Assembly (NCBI RefSeq): GCF_016802725.1
Contig: NC_052671.1
Span: 24,987,728 to 25,051,727, forward strand
Origin: Solenopsis invicta
Lineage: Eukaryota > Arthropoda > Insecta > Hymenoptera > Formicidae
Length of the DNA: 64,000 bases
Direction of reading: 5' to 3'
Shown here: positions 11,763 to 22,212 of the stretch, piece after piece
Layout: every line of letters starts with the position of its first letter
Position numbering within the stretch: position 1 is the stretch's first letter
Position numbers and translations under genes: made by a program
The notes under the pieces: generated by a model
What the model saw: only the letters and a program-made list of their open reading frames with translations
What the model was told of the DNA's origin: nothing
Database searches by the model: none

Positions 11763-11975
11763 TAGAAAATATTTACTAGAAAATATGACTCTTTTATATT
11801 TAAGATGATCACTTTTACTCTAAGAAAACAATTTAAACAAGTTTAATAATATTTTTTAGCTTATTTTTATAATTATTATACCGCTGTAGCAAATGCAAAA
11901 ATATAAAATCATATATTAAGATATTAAATCGGTTACTCAAACGTTACTCTAATTCAAAATTTCTCGCTACTGCAC
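11680..11975. repeat. AT-rich insert with (TA)n inside the LINE 5' region
   Basis: The LINE is CT/GA-biased on either side, but this stretch is plain AT-rich and includes about 18 TA dinucleotides at 11722-11757. As the 15-bp target duplication lies beyond it, it is either part of the 5' leader or a later insertion. Composition favours an insertion. Confidence 0.5.
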
Positions 11976-12288
11976 TTACTTTCTTCTGCTCTGCCTCCCA
12001 CTTCTACCGCCCGATGTCGCTATCCTCCCTCTTTTCTGCTTTCTCTCTACACTCTAAATCTGCTCTCCCATCTAACCTCCAAATCCCGTCCCAACCCTAC
12101 TATCCCTCCTGTCTCCCTATTCTCTTACCCCGGCCCTTTACCCTTATTCACTCTCTACCACCAGCCCCTTCCCTTTCCCTTCACCTCCTCGCACTCCACC
12201 GTCTCGCCCTATCCCCTAATACCTGCTTATCACTCGCACTCTCCACACACACACGTCAGTCACTTTCGCTACCGGAAACGGAAGTCTC
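11976..12288 (-). other. LINE 5' untranslated leader
   Basis: GA-rich on the minus strand like the rest of the element, with no long frame. It ends exactly at the 15-bp target duplication, so the element begins near 12288. Confidence 0.6.
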
Positions 12289-12303
12289 GCTATATGTTGA
12301 GTA
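12289..12303. repeat. Target-site duplication of the first LINE (5' side)
   Basis: Exact match to 7033-7047. Confidence 0.85.
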
Positions 12304-12589
12304 TTTTTTGATAAATAATGGTGGTACTGAAAATCTGTAGTTCATATATAAATTTTTAGTTCACAGATAAAAAAGTATGTGATGTTTGTGACTATAATTA
12401 CATAGGTGGAAAATTATGGTTAAGAGAACTATTTTTATAGTTATTGTTAGAACAGCCTTATATGTATAGTTATGTCGATTGTAAAAATATTTTACTATAA
12501 ATTATGATAATCACAACTATTAATATAGTAAAATATCAAGATATGTATGAAAATTAAAATAACTATTTTTATATCGTTAACGCAACTAC

Positions 12590-14256
12590 GTATGTATGGA
12601 GAAGGTACTGCGAGAAGCTGTATGCAGACCCCCACCGGCCTCTAAATCAAATAGAGCACCTGGAGGCACCTCCCGCAGCCCCCATTATAATGGAGCCTGA
12701 CATCAAGCGCGAAGAGGTGGAGAGAGCGGTAGGCATGCTGAAAAAGAGAAAAGCATGCGGTTCTGACGGCATAACGGCTGAAACCATCCAGGCCACTGGC
12801 GACCTGGGCATCCAGATGCTCTGGGATATATGCCGCAAAATCTGGCAAACTCAGGAGTGGCCAAAGAAGTGGGCGGAGTCCATCTTTGTACCGCTTCATA
12901 AAAAAGGATCTATGAGGAACTGCGGGAATTACAGACTCATAGCCTTAATGTCACATGCTAGCAAGGTCATGCTGCACATTTTTCACTCAAGAATGAGATC
13001 CTTCCTTGATGACCAAATACCTCAAGAACAGGCTGGTTTCGTGAAGGAGAAAGGTACTCGCGAACAAATATTAAATGTGAGACAGATAATTGAGAAGTCA
13101 CGTGAATTTAGCTCCCCGGTATACCTATGCTTTGTGGACTATCAGAAGACCTTCAATACCGTCCGGTGGACCCATCTCTGGAGGATCTTAGATGAGATGG
13201 GACTGCCTCGTCATCTGCTAGCCCTCCTCAGGTCACTTTATGATAACAACTCCGCAAAGGTTCAGCTCAAGAACAGGGTATTCTCACAGTTCTGGGTTGG
13301 AGCGGGCGTCCGCCAGGGATGTATTCTCTCGCCGATCCTATTCAACGTCTATGGAGAAGGCATCATGCGGAGTGCCCTGAATGACTGGGATGGCTGCTTC
13401 TCTGTTGGTGGATGTAAGGTTAGCAACTTGAGATACGCCAATGACACCACCTTGATCGCCACTACAAAGGAAGACATAGTGGAACTCATTAGACGAGTTG
13501 AGGTTGCCAGTCAGGAGATAGGACTGAAACTGAACCGCCAGAAGACTAGGGTTATGATCATTGACAGGAAGAATAACAACCAACCTGACACAACTCGAAT
13601 TGCGAACTGTGAGGTTGTGTCAAGTTTTGTATATCTTGGCACAGTCCTGTCAAATAAGAGTGGCTCCAGTAACGAAATAAGAAGGCGGATAGAGATATCA
13701 AGAAGTGCCATGTCTCGTCTCACAAAAGTATGAAGGGACAAACAAGTCTCGAACGCGACCAAGATGAGACTCGTAAAATCACTCGTGTTTTCCATCCTCC
13801 TATATGGAGCGGAGACATGGACAGTCCTAAAGAAGGATCGTGACCGCATCAACGCTTTCGAGATGTGGTGCTGGAGGCGGCTCTTGAAGATTCCATGGAC
13901 GGCCAGACGCACGAACGCCTTTGTCCTGAGTGAGCTCGGGGTTCGCTATCGTTTGGACGCGGCTGTGTCCGATTGCATTCTTCGATATTTTGGACACACA
14001 ATGCGCCGCGAGGGGGGACTCGAGAAGACAATCGTGGAGGGCAGGGTTCTTGGGGTGCGTCCGCGAGGGAGATCGCCATCAAGATGGGTGGATTAAATAA
14101 AGGCATTGACGGGCATCCCTCTACGAAAATCCAGGACCGAAAAGCTGAATAGAGAAAGGTGGCGCCTATAGGGCTTTAATAAAGCCGTAAATAGGGCTTT
14201 ATTTCCTACGAATCATGACGCCTCAGCTATGAGGCAAACGACTTAGGAAGAGGAGG
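12590..14256 (+). mobile_element. RTE-like LINE, 5'-truncated, with 11-bp TSD
   Basis: AACGCAACTAC occurs at 12579-12589 and again at 14257-14267, directly bracketing this segment. It encodes only the reverse transcriptase half. The 3' end carries repeated GGGCTTTA blocks near 14170-14205. It has typical 5' truncation by target-primed reverse transcription. Confidence 0.85.
12597..14096 (+). pseudogene. RTE-like reverse transcriptase
   Basis: Open from 12690 for 347 codons, and readable slightly upstream. It shows the RT blocks KRKACGSDGIT, NYRLIALMSHASKV, QEQAGFV, LCFVDYQKTFNTV (motif A), GVRQGCILSPILFNVY (motif B) and LRYANDTTLIATT, where motif C reads YAND instead of YADD. A TGA at about 13731 splits it from an in-frame C-terminal block (13764-14096) with MWCWRRLLKIPWTARRTN, characteristic of RTE/BovB-like proteins. 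The altered catalytic Asp and the stop make it inactive. Confidence 0.85.
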
Positions 14257-14289
14257 AACGCAACTACAATTATAGTGAATATAATTATT

Positions 14290-15480
14290 TTCTTCATCAT
14301 GCATTATACTCACAAATATCACATACTTTGTTTCTCTGCGTATGGTAGTACACAAAACCGTCATTACATAGCTGCTATGGCGTTTTATTTCTTGTAAGAA
14401 AGGAATTACATAAATAGTATAAAAAGCAGTGCTTTATGAGATTTTTCACCGATGAAAACATTGGTGTTGTTATAGTATAATAATTTTTCTGATGAGTCCC
14501 CTTGAAAATGAAATCAAGTGGAAGATGTTTTGATTGCTAATGATTAAAACTAACGTTTTTAAACGTCCAATATTGTAACCATATAAACATAAAAAATATA
14601 AAATTGAATTATGGTCAATGCAACCATTCTCTTCTCTTATATCGGCAGTGTATATCGGAATATAATTTACATCCTGCAAACAGCGAATAAAAGAGCAGCA
14701 AAGAGAACCAAAACTTACCATTACTTTAATGTAACACATATGTTTTGAAGACAAATATGTTATGGTACACCGCAGTATTGGCACGGTTATATATTATAGA
14801 TATAATATTTAAAGTTCTGCTACATATCTGAAATAGATCAAAGACGTAATTTTGTTGCTGACATTTAATAGCACATGTAACGTATATGTATGTTACTTGC
14901 TATATGACTCGTTACCTAGTGATACCTACTGTTACGTATATAAGATGTATATAAGATGTATGTTATATTACTGAGTTTTCTGGGACAATATATTATAGCT
15001 TGGTATATATAAGATACAAAAATCATGATGAGATAACAGTTTATATTACGATTAACGCATAATAATAACATTAAATAACAATAAAAAGGATATAGACATA
15101 AAGAAAAATTAAAAATATATCAATGCATGTGTGCAGATTAAAAACACGGAATTCTCATAGCATAATAACAATCTTTTCCATATCTTACTTTTTTCTTTTT
15201 TCGTGTGCAAATATAATATTGATACCCTGTAATTACCTAAAAAAATTTTCATGTTTTATATATTGATGTCACGATTACAATGTAGTGGTACTAGTAATAA
15301 TTATTATAAATATAAATATACGATTGGGGTTCCTCGGCCCCTACATCCTCCACCCTGTCCTTTTCCATGTTCTCTTCCATGTCGATGCTTTTCATCGACT
15401 TTTTTTCCAGTAAACTGTAATAATAAAATAAATATATTAAAAATTTTTTACAGTTATGTTTAATAATTTAATATAATAAG
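14290..15480. other. AT-rich intergenic DNA
   Basis: No supported gene. Around 14880-14985 there are short repeated ACGTATAT/TAAGATGTAT motifs resembling part of the 119-bp repeat at 6.6 kb, but no clear unit. Confidence 0.5.
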
Positions 15481-15489
15481 AGTATATAA

Positions 15490-15735
15490 TATAATACATA
15501 CATTTTGTTTCTGTGGCTAACTCTGGGGCCGGCGGTGCAGCGGCCAACGCTGGAACATGCAGTGCTGCGGCCAATGATGGGGCCGACGGTGCTGCGACCA
15601 ACTCTGGGCAATGATGCCAGAGATGTTCCTCACTTGTGCAGAGTTTGTAACGATAGTAAAGTATTTAAACCATTCGTGAGACTGGCGTCCTTAGTCTCCC
15701 CAAAGAAAAATAGAATTATGGACATAATATGACAT
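15490..15735 (+). other. GC-rich mini-repeat with a short open frame
   Basis: A GC island in AT-rich surroundings. Imperfect 27-bp units around GGCCAAC/GACCAAC and GGGGCCG..GGTGCTGC repeat about three times between 15520 and 15612. One frame (15505-15732) is open and ends with HLCRVCNDSKVFKPFVRLAS, whose Cys-x2-Cys start resembles a zinc-finger-associated (ZAD) domain. This could be a chance match or the edge of a host exon; I cannot decide. Confidence 0.3.
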
Positions 15736-15739
15736 AACT

Positions 15740-16270
15740 CTTAACACTATAATTTAATTAGGTTAAAATAATTATGTGGCTAAATTATAACAAAGGTGCT
15801 AAAATAATTTTACAAATAAAACACATTTCTTAAATAAAAAATAAATAATTTATATAGCAGGAAACTATGAATACCACGATTTTTTACAAGGGTAAGGGAA
15901 ACCTGCCAAAAATCTTACCAATATTCAAAACATAAATATAGCAGCGAAAATAAAATCGATTACATTTCGTTTATAACAAAAATAATTACATTTGACTTGT
16001 AACAAAAATAAAATATATATGAAACAAAAACAACATAATCTATGCGATAGATAAAAATTTAGACGATTAATACGATTGCATCATGTTGACTCTAAAAAAA
16101 TAAAATTTGGTAAATATAATAAATACATTGATGCAATATTATTTACTGAACAAACCTTATAGAACGCACATTTTATTAATAAACATTATAAAAATATAAT
16201 TAACATTATTAAAATAAAATTAAAAGAATAATAGAATAAAGAAAAATAATAGAATAAAAGAATAAATATA
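15740..16270. other. AT-rich spacer
   Basis: No feature supported. Confidence 0.5.
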
Positions 16271-16277
16271 ATAAACA

Positions 16278-16990
16278 TTAATGATTGTTAGTGTCATTCT
16301 GCGTTGTATATAAATTTGCACTATTATCTAATTCTAAATACCGCAAATCAATTTCAAAATTTACACAATTAATATTATCTGTTTGAAAAGATAATCTTGC
16401 GACACAAATGGCCGAAACTGTGTCGTTTCTCAATTTATTTCTTTTTTTATTTTTTACATCTGCTATAATAGAAAATATCCGTTCGGCTTCAATATTTGAT
16501 TGTGGGAGAAAAAAAACTGCTTCTACTAATTTTGCTAAATTTGGAAAAAATTTATTGCCGTCATCATCTTGGCACTCTAATATTTTAGCCCACATTTCAT
16601 CATTATCTAAAGATACTAAATTTTCTTTCTGTTCATTTATAAATCTACTTGGCAAAACTCGCCATTCAAAAGCCAATTGTGTTATATTAATATTAACTAG
16701 CCGTGCAGCTAAGACACTAACAATAAAATCTTTGAAAGTGGCTCTAGCCTTGCAAGATAAAGCAAATTTAGATCTAAAAGACTTAATTGTTTAAAAATTG
16801 TCCTTGTAAGGTAAAAAGGTTTGATCATCTCGCGAACTATCGTTTTGTAAAATTCTAAATAATTTCGTCAAATTTCTGTTGTGCGTTCCTGAGGTTCATT
16901 TAATAAAAATGCTTCACATTCCGGCCCTAAATAAATTTCACGCAAATCTTTTAATTGTTCATCAAAATTTGGGTTTAAAATAGAAATTTG
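16278..16990 (-). pseudogene. hAT-family transposase, C-terminal fragment
   Basis: The last 132 codons end with the hAT dimerisation block: AEAVFFLPQSN-like text (here LVEAVFFLPQSNIEAERIFS) followed by NKLRNDTVSAI. The same frame runs upstream to about 16800, and a further frame to about 16990 carries EIYLGPECEAFLLNE. No DDE core, zinc-finger region or TIRs were found. It resembles the hAT group often mis-annotated as zinc finger protein 862. Confidence 0.7.
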
Positions 16991-17155
16991 TCCTATAAGC
17001 TTCAAAAATCATAAAATTGTCTGCTATTTTCGTAATTAATTTTTGATTCTTGCTAAATAATTTATGAATTCAAATTGCATGTGAGTAAAAAAGTGCATTA
17101 AAAAAAATTTAAAAAGTTTAATACATATTTTAAAAACAAAAGATATGCTTTATTA

Positions 17156-18450
17156 TTAGGTACGTAACTAAGTTCTCGCTGTCTTTTTTTTTTATGAAAA
17201 TGCAACATTATTGTGAAAAAATAGTTACAAATGAATCATTCAAAGTATTGCCCATCGCTAGCTACAACTTTTGCCCATCTTTTTGGCAGAGCTCGAATAC
17301 CGTTATGATAAAAGTGTTCGTCTTTTAAAGCTATCGACGAATTAAGCTATTTTTTGATGTCTTCATATGAGCGGAACTGCTGATCAGCCAGACCATGTGC
17401 CATCAAACGGAACAAGTAATAATCAAACGGCGCAATATCTGGAGAATATGGCGGGTGAAGTAGGACTTCCCAATTGACCGTTTCCACATAGGTTTTAATG
17501 GGTTTGGCAACATGAGGCCGAGCGTTGTCATGCAGTAGAATCACTTTGTCGTGCCTCTGCTCGTATTGTGGCCGTTTTTCGCGCAGTGCTCGGCTTAGTC
17601 GCATCAATTGAAGTCGATACCGTTCCCCAGTGATAGTTTTGTTCGGTTTCAACAGTTCATAATAAATAACACCAACCTGGTCCCACCAAATACACAGCAT
17701 AACCTTCGCAGCCTGGATATTCGGCCGAGCCGACGATGTAGAAGCATGATCGGGCAATCCCCATGACTTTCTTTTCTTTGGGTTGCTGTAATGAATCCAT
17801 TTTTTATCACCCGTCACGATGCAATGAAGAAAACACTTCCTTTTTTGTCGCTGAAGCAGTTATTCACAGATAAAAAACGATGCTCAATGTCCCTTGGCTT
17901 CAAATCATAAGGAACCCAAATTCCTTGCTTTTGAATCATTCCCAATGCATGCAATTGCTTGAAAATGGCTTGGCGGGTAACTCCTAATGATGAAGCAAAC
18001 TGTTCTTGCGTTAGATTTAGCACGGATCCTCATCGAGCAATGCCTCCAATTCAGCGTTTTCAAATGTTTTTGGCCTTCCTTCACGCGGATGGTCGTCAAC
18101 ATCACTGTCTTTGAAGCGACGGAACCAATCACGGCACGTTGTTTCACTTAGAGCAGCATCTCCGTAAACTTCTTGGAGCTCTCGATGTGTTTCAGCCGCC
18201 GTTTTCTTTGAATGAAGTAAGAAAATCAACACTTCCCGCAAATGACGATTATTTGGCACAAAATCAGACATTTTCACACAATCAAAAATATATGACGCCA
18301 AAACAAAATCACTAACGTGTCAACGCAGTTTGTTTACCATATGTCTAAGCTTGGTTCATGACGTTTTGGATATGTTTGGATCTAAATCGACCAGCACTTA
18401 CTGCTGGGGCCATCTGTTGACAAACAGCGGGAACTTAGTTGCGCACCTAA
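17156..18450 (-). mobile_element. mariner transposon A, complete with TIRs and TA duplication
   Basis: The left TIR TTAGGTACGTAACTAAGTTC is mirrored at 18425-18450 (reverse complement TTAGGTGCGCAACTAAGTTC). TA dinucleotides flank it at 17154-17155 and 18451-18452. The 1295-bp length is normal for mariner. Confidence 0.9.
17347..18280 (-). pseudogene. mariner transposase A (D,D34D), two frameshifts
   Basis: Starts near 18270 (MSDFVPNNRHLREVL). The first frame carries the N-terminal helix-turn-helix (TCRDWFRRFKDSD). A break near 18020 leads to the second HTH (SLGVTRQAIFKQLHALG). A second break near 17815 leads to the catalytic frame: TGDKKWIHY (first Asp), LLHDNARPH (second Asp) and YSPDIAPFDYYLF (third Asp). 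Exactly 34 residues separate the last two Asp. All catalytic residues are kept, so only frameshifts inactivate it. Confidence 0.85.
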
Positions 18451-18707
18451 TATCATTATTATGTAATTGATTAAAAATAATTTCTGCTGATTCTAATTTA
18501 TCCTTTGATACTGCTAATATGAATTAATGTTTTTGTTGAAAGTAGTACTCAATCCCACTAATATATATATTTATACAAAAGCATGCGCACTTTAAATTGA
18601 GACATTGTTGGCGCTCTAGTCGTCGTCGTTTCTACGTCATTAAGTCGGTCAGTGTAAATCTTTCTTTTTTGTCTTAGTCATAGAGTCAAGCAGATTATTT
18701 TATTATA

Positions 18708-19429
18708 CAGTGTGTCACAAAAAAAGGGTCACATATTTTGATAGCAAGTAGTATTGATCAAAACAAAAAGAAAAGGTCTAATTAACATGGGTCCTGAAAC
18801 TAATATCTTTAAAGATACAAGCTATTTTATTATTTAAGCTCTTTGTCATTTTCTTATTAGTCGGGTCATCTTTAGAATGTAATGAACAAAGGAGTAGGGA
18901 AGAGTGGGGTACAATGGGGATATCTTTTTTCTAGGTGCCTTAAAAAATAAAAAATAAACAAAAAGAGATAAAAAAATAATTTTTATTTTAATATAAAATG
19001 TAATCATTAATCTTCTATAAAAAAAACTGAAATAAAGAAACTAAATGTATGTACATATGATAACAAAATAAAAACTCCTTCTTTACAAAAAACAAAAAAT
19101 TTTAATGCTGACTGAGACGATTAATCTTGTACTGACGAACTCTCGTATAGCAACAGTAGTAAACACTCTTTTGTTTACTAGGGCTGCTCACATTCATCAA
19201 GGCCTACGCAATATCGTTTGACTTGTAGTATCTATTGCAAATGTAAATATCAGGAGACATTCTAAAGATGACACGACTAATAAGAAAATGACAAAGAGCT
19301 CGAATAACAAAATAGCTTATATCTTTGAAGATATTAGTTTTAGGACCCATGTTACTTAGACCTTTTCTTTTTGTTTTGATCAATACTACTTGCTATCAAA
19401 ATATGTGACCCTTTTTTTCTGACACCCTG
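18708..19429. mobile_element. 722-bp fold-back DNA element with about 170-bp inverted arms
   Basis: It begins CAGTGTGTCA and ends TGACACCCTG, flanked by TA on both sides (18706-18707 and 19430-19431). The arms (18708-18881 and 19254-19429) are highly similar, including AGGGTCACATATTTTGATAG and its complement. The 370-bp centre has no transposase. TA targets and CAGGGTG-type ends suggest mobilisation by a Tc1/mariner-type transposase, but the source is not identified. Confidence 0.8.
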
Positions 19430-19678
19430 TATGTATTCCTTTTGATTTGCATAAATATACTCGTATTGTATTTCCAAGAACATAGGAGGAAAGGTGTATA
19501 ACATTATTTACACACCCATACCACAGCAAAGTATAAAATAATTAACAGATTATAGGCCCAAATCTTGGTTCACTGCAATACTAAGAAGTACAGGTTAAGT
19601 GATCTTATTCGAGTTGTTTCGATAGCCGGTCAGAGGTCAAATCTTTTTGGAACTTTGATCACTTTTGGGCGACCGAAA

Positions 19679-20585
19679 ATGGTACCTGCCAAATTAACAC
19701 TGCCAAAGTTCAATGGGCACAATTTCAATGTGTGGAAGTTCTAAATGGAAACAGTTTTCGAGTTTTAAGGCCTAATGTGTGTAGTGAGTTTCGACGGAAC
19801 TGAGGTAAAACCAGAAAATGTCAAAAATGCAAATACGTAGATAAAAAGCGATAAAAAGGCTCGTATGCTGATCGACCATGCATTAGAATTAGCAAGTTTG
19901 TCACGTCATGAATCTCAAAACTGCTAATGAGATGTGGTCACGGTTACAGTCGCTATATGAACTAAAAAGCTCAACATTAGTTCATATTTTATTACAGAAA
20001 TTCTTTGAGTATAAGATGGAATCAAGAACGAGTATTGCCACTTATATTTCAAAAATAGAAGAAATAGCAAGACAACTTGAGGATCTCGGTCTTAAGCAAT
20101 CTGAAATATCACTGATAACAAAGGTATTACACTTACTATCAAGCAGCTTCCGACACGTGATTAGTGCATGGAATTCTATGCCACAAAATGAGCAGACAAT
20201 GGAAAGTCTTCTTCTTTGCTTACTTAAAGAAGAGTTACTTAATGATAGTATATCTAAATTAAAAATCAATGACAATGGCTCAGCAGCATTATATGGCAAG
20301 CACACGAAGAATTCAAAAATGAATAAAACTTTTTCTGCCAATGGACAAAAACAAAGATACAACAAGGCAAAATCAGTGAACGTTGTCAACTCTGCAGTAA
20401 AAAAGGACACAAGAAATCCGAATGCTGTTATCTTCGTGATGACAAGAAGGAAGAACAAACACAGGCAAATTTGGCTACTGCTGGATCAAGTAAAGAAAAA
20501 CCAGCAGCGTTCTCAACAATATATTTGTTCTCAGTTAATAAGAACGATGAATGGTTTACTGACTCTGGTGCGAGCGAGCATATGA
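19679..20585 (+). pseudogene. copia Gag
   Basis: It begins with MVPAKLTLPKFNGHNFNVWK at 19679, matching the conserved copia gag N-terminus, but meets stops at about 19741 and 19760. The frame from 19908 is open for 225 codons and holds the UBN2-like block (EMWSRLQSLYELKS ... ISLITKVLHLLSSSF). The Cys-His knuckle is not intact in this frame. Gag forms the particle shell. Confidence 0.75.
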
Positions 20586-20829
20586 TGAACAGAAGAGAAT
20601 GGTTCGAAACTTTCCAGCCAATGAATAAAGGAAAGATGGCTATTACTCTTGGAAATGGACAAATTGTTTATGCCGCTGGACGTGGCAACATTCGTATCGA
20701 ATCAATGGTTAAAGATAAGAAATTTGAAAATATCTTAACTAATGTTTTGTATGTTCCACATATCAATAGAAATTTGTTCAGTATTGGGTCAGTCACTGAC
20801 AAAGGAATAGAAGTGTCAAAAACAATGCT
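20471..20829 (+). pseudogene. copia protease region, ending at a deletion junction
   Basis: The active-site block WFTDSGASEHM lies near 20552-20585, followed by NVLYVPHINRNLFSIG, the conserved region after the protease. At about 20826 the sequence passes directly, in another frame, into LDLPKGRKAIQNKWVY of the reverse transcriptase. This removes the GAG-pre-integrase and integrase domains. Confidence 0.75.
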
Positions 20830-22058
20830 TGGATCTCCCAAAAGGACGTAAAGCGATTCAGAATAAATGGGTCTATTGTGTGAAGAACAATCCAGACGAA
20901 TCAGTGAACAGGTATAAGGCACGCCTAGTAATCAAAGGTTGTTCGCAGAGAGCTGGCATTAACTATAACCAGACGTTCTCTCCAGTAGCCAAATTTGAAT
21001 CAATTTGAATTCTATTAGCATTAACAGCAGTTAAGAATTATGAAATTGCTCAATTTGGAATCAAGACTGCATTTTTACATGGAGACTTAAAAGAAGAAAT
21101 TTTTATGGTTTAACCTACAGGATTTGACGATGGCAGTGATCAAATTTGCAGACTTAATAAGAGTTTGTACGGACTTAAGCAGGCACCAAGAAAATGGTAC
21201 AAAAAATTCGATCTTTCTCTCAAGGAATTTGGTCTGAAGTCTACTGATCATGACAGCTGCGTGTATACAACAACAGATAGTAGTTTACATTTGGCCCTAT
21301 ACGTTGACGATGAGCTAATAGCTGGGAAGACAAAGGCTACAATTGAATGTCTACTAACTAAACTACAGAATGAATTCGAGGTTACCATAACATCAAATAA
21401 TTACTATCTTGGATTGGAAATTGAACGGGATAGACTAAACAATAAAATTAAGGTGCATCAATCAGCATATACCAAAAGCATATTCAAGCATTTCAAGATG
21501 AAGTCAGTAAATGGAATAACTGTTCCTGCGAATGTACACACAATATTAAAGAAGAATATATACAGTGATGGTCAACCAGGTCCTATTGCTGACGTACCAT
21601 ATCGACAAATAATTGGCTCAATAATGTATCAGGTAGTAGACCTAATATTATGTTTGCTGTAAGTAATCTGAGTTAATTTCTTGAGCAACCATCAAACAAA
21701 CACTGGAAGGCAGCTAAACGTGTTCTCAAGTATTTACAAGGTACTATTAATATGGGTATGAAATCCAAGTAATCATCCGGATATATTAACTGCGTACTCA
21801 GATGCAGATTACGGATCTTGTGTAGATTAGAGAAAGTCAATTAGTGGTGTAATATTAATGCTAAACAACGGTCCGGTTATTTTGAGCAGCAGAAAGCAGA
21901 ACGTGATAACTACTTCTACAACAGAGGCCGAGTACATTGCGGCATATGACACAACCAAGGATGTCGTCTGGGCTAGAGGTCTCTTAAAACAGCTAAGTGC
22001 TGAACAAATACAACCAACTGTACTTTACGTGACAATGCAGCAACGGAACACTTGGTAA
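20829..22058 (+). pseudogene. copia reverse transcriptase and RNase H
   Basis: KNKWVY- and KARLVIKG-type blocks, then stops near 21007 and 21112. Motif A reads FGIKTAFLHGDLKEEIFM, so the first catalytic Asp is replaced by Gly. SLYGLKQAPRKWYKKFD and the catalytic LYVDDELIAG follow (21165-21662). RNase H remnant at 21858-22058 contains STTEAEYIA. Several stops and the missing Asp mean it is dead. Confidence 0.8.
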
Positions 22059-22154
22059 AGAATCAAGTTTATCATCGTCGAACTAAACACATCGACATAA
22101 AATTCCACTACATTCGATAAATAGTAAAGGATAATCAACTCGAAATTTGTCATG

Positions 22155-22212
22155 TATCAAGTGAAGAACAACGTCTACCAACCTGATAACTGACCCCTCT
22201 AGATACTTTTTG
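22155..22212. repeat. 58-bp direct repeat flanking mariner B (left copy)
   Basis: TA plus the following 56 bp (beginning TCAAGTGAAGAACAACGTC) occurs identically at 23465-23522. Confidence 0.9.

Larger units (their letters stand above)
7048..12288 (-). mobile_element. Non-LTR retrotransposon (LINE), long copy with 15-bp TSD
   Basis: A 5.2-kb minus-strand element bounded by an exact 15-bp direct repeat. It contains a 5' leader (11976-12288), ORF1 and ORF2 with endonuclease, reverse transcriptase and a C-terminal Cys/His motif. Its 3' end (next to 7048) is a short TAC-type trinucleotide tail rather than poly(A). The coding strand is very purine-rich. The clade is not resolved by eye; a Jockey/R1-type or L1-like superclade is possible. 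ORFs are broken by several frameshifts. Confidence 0.85.
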
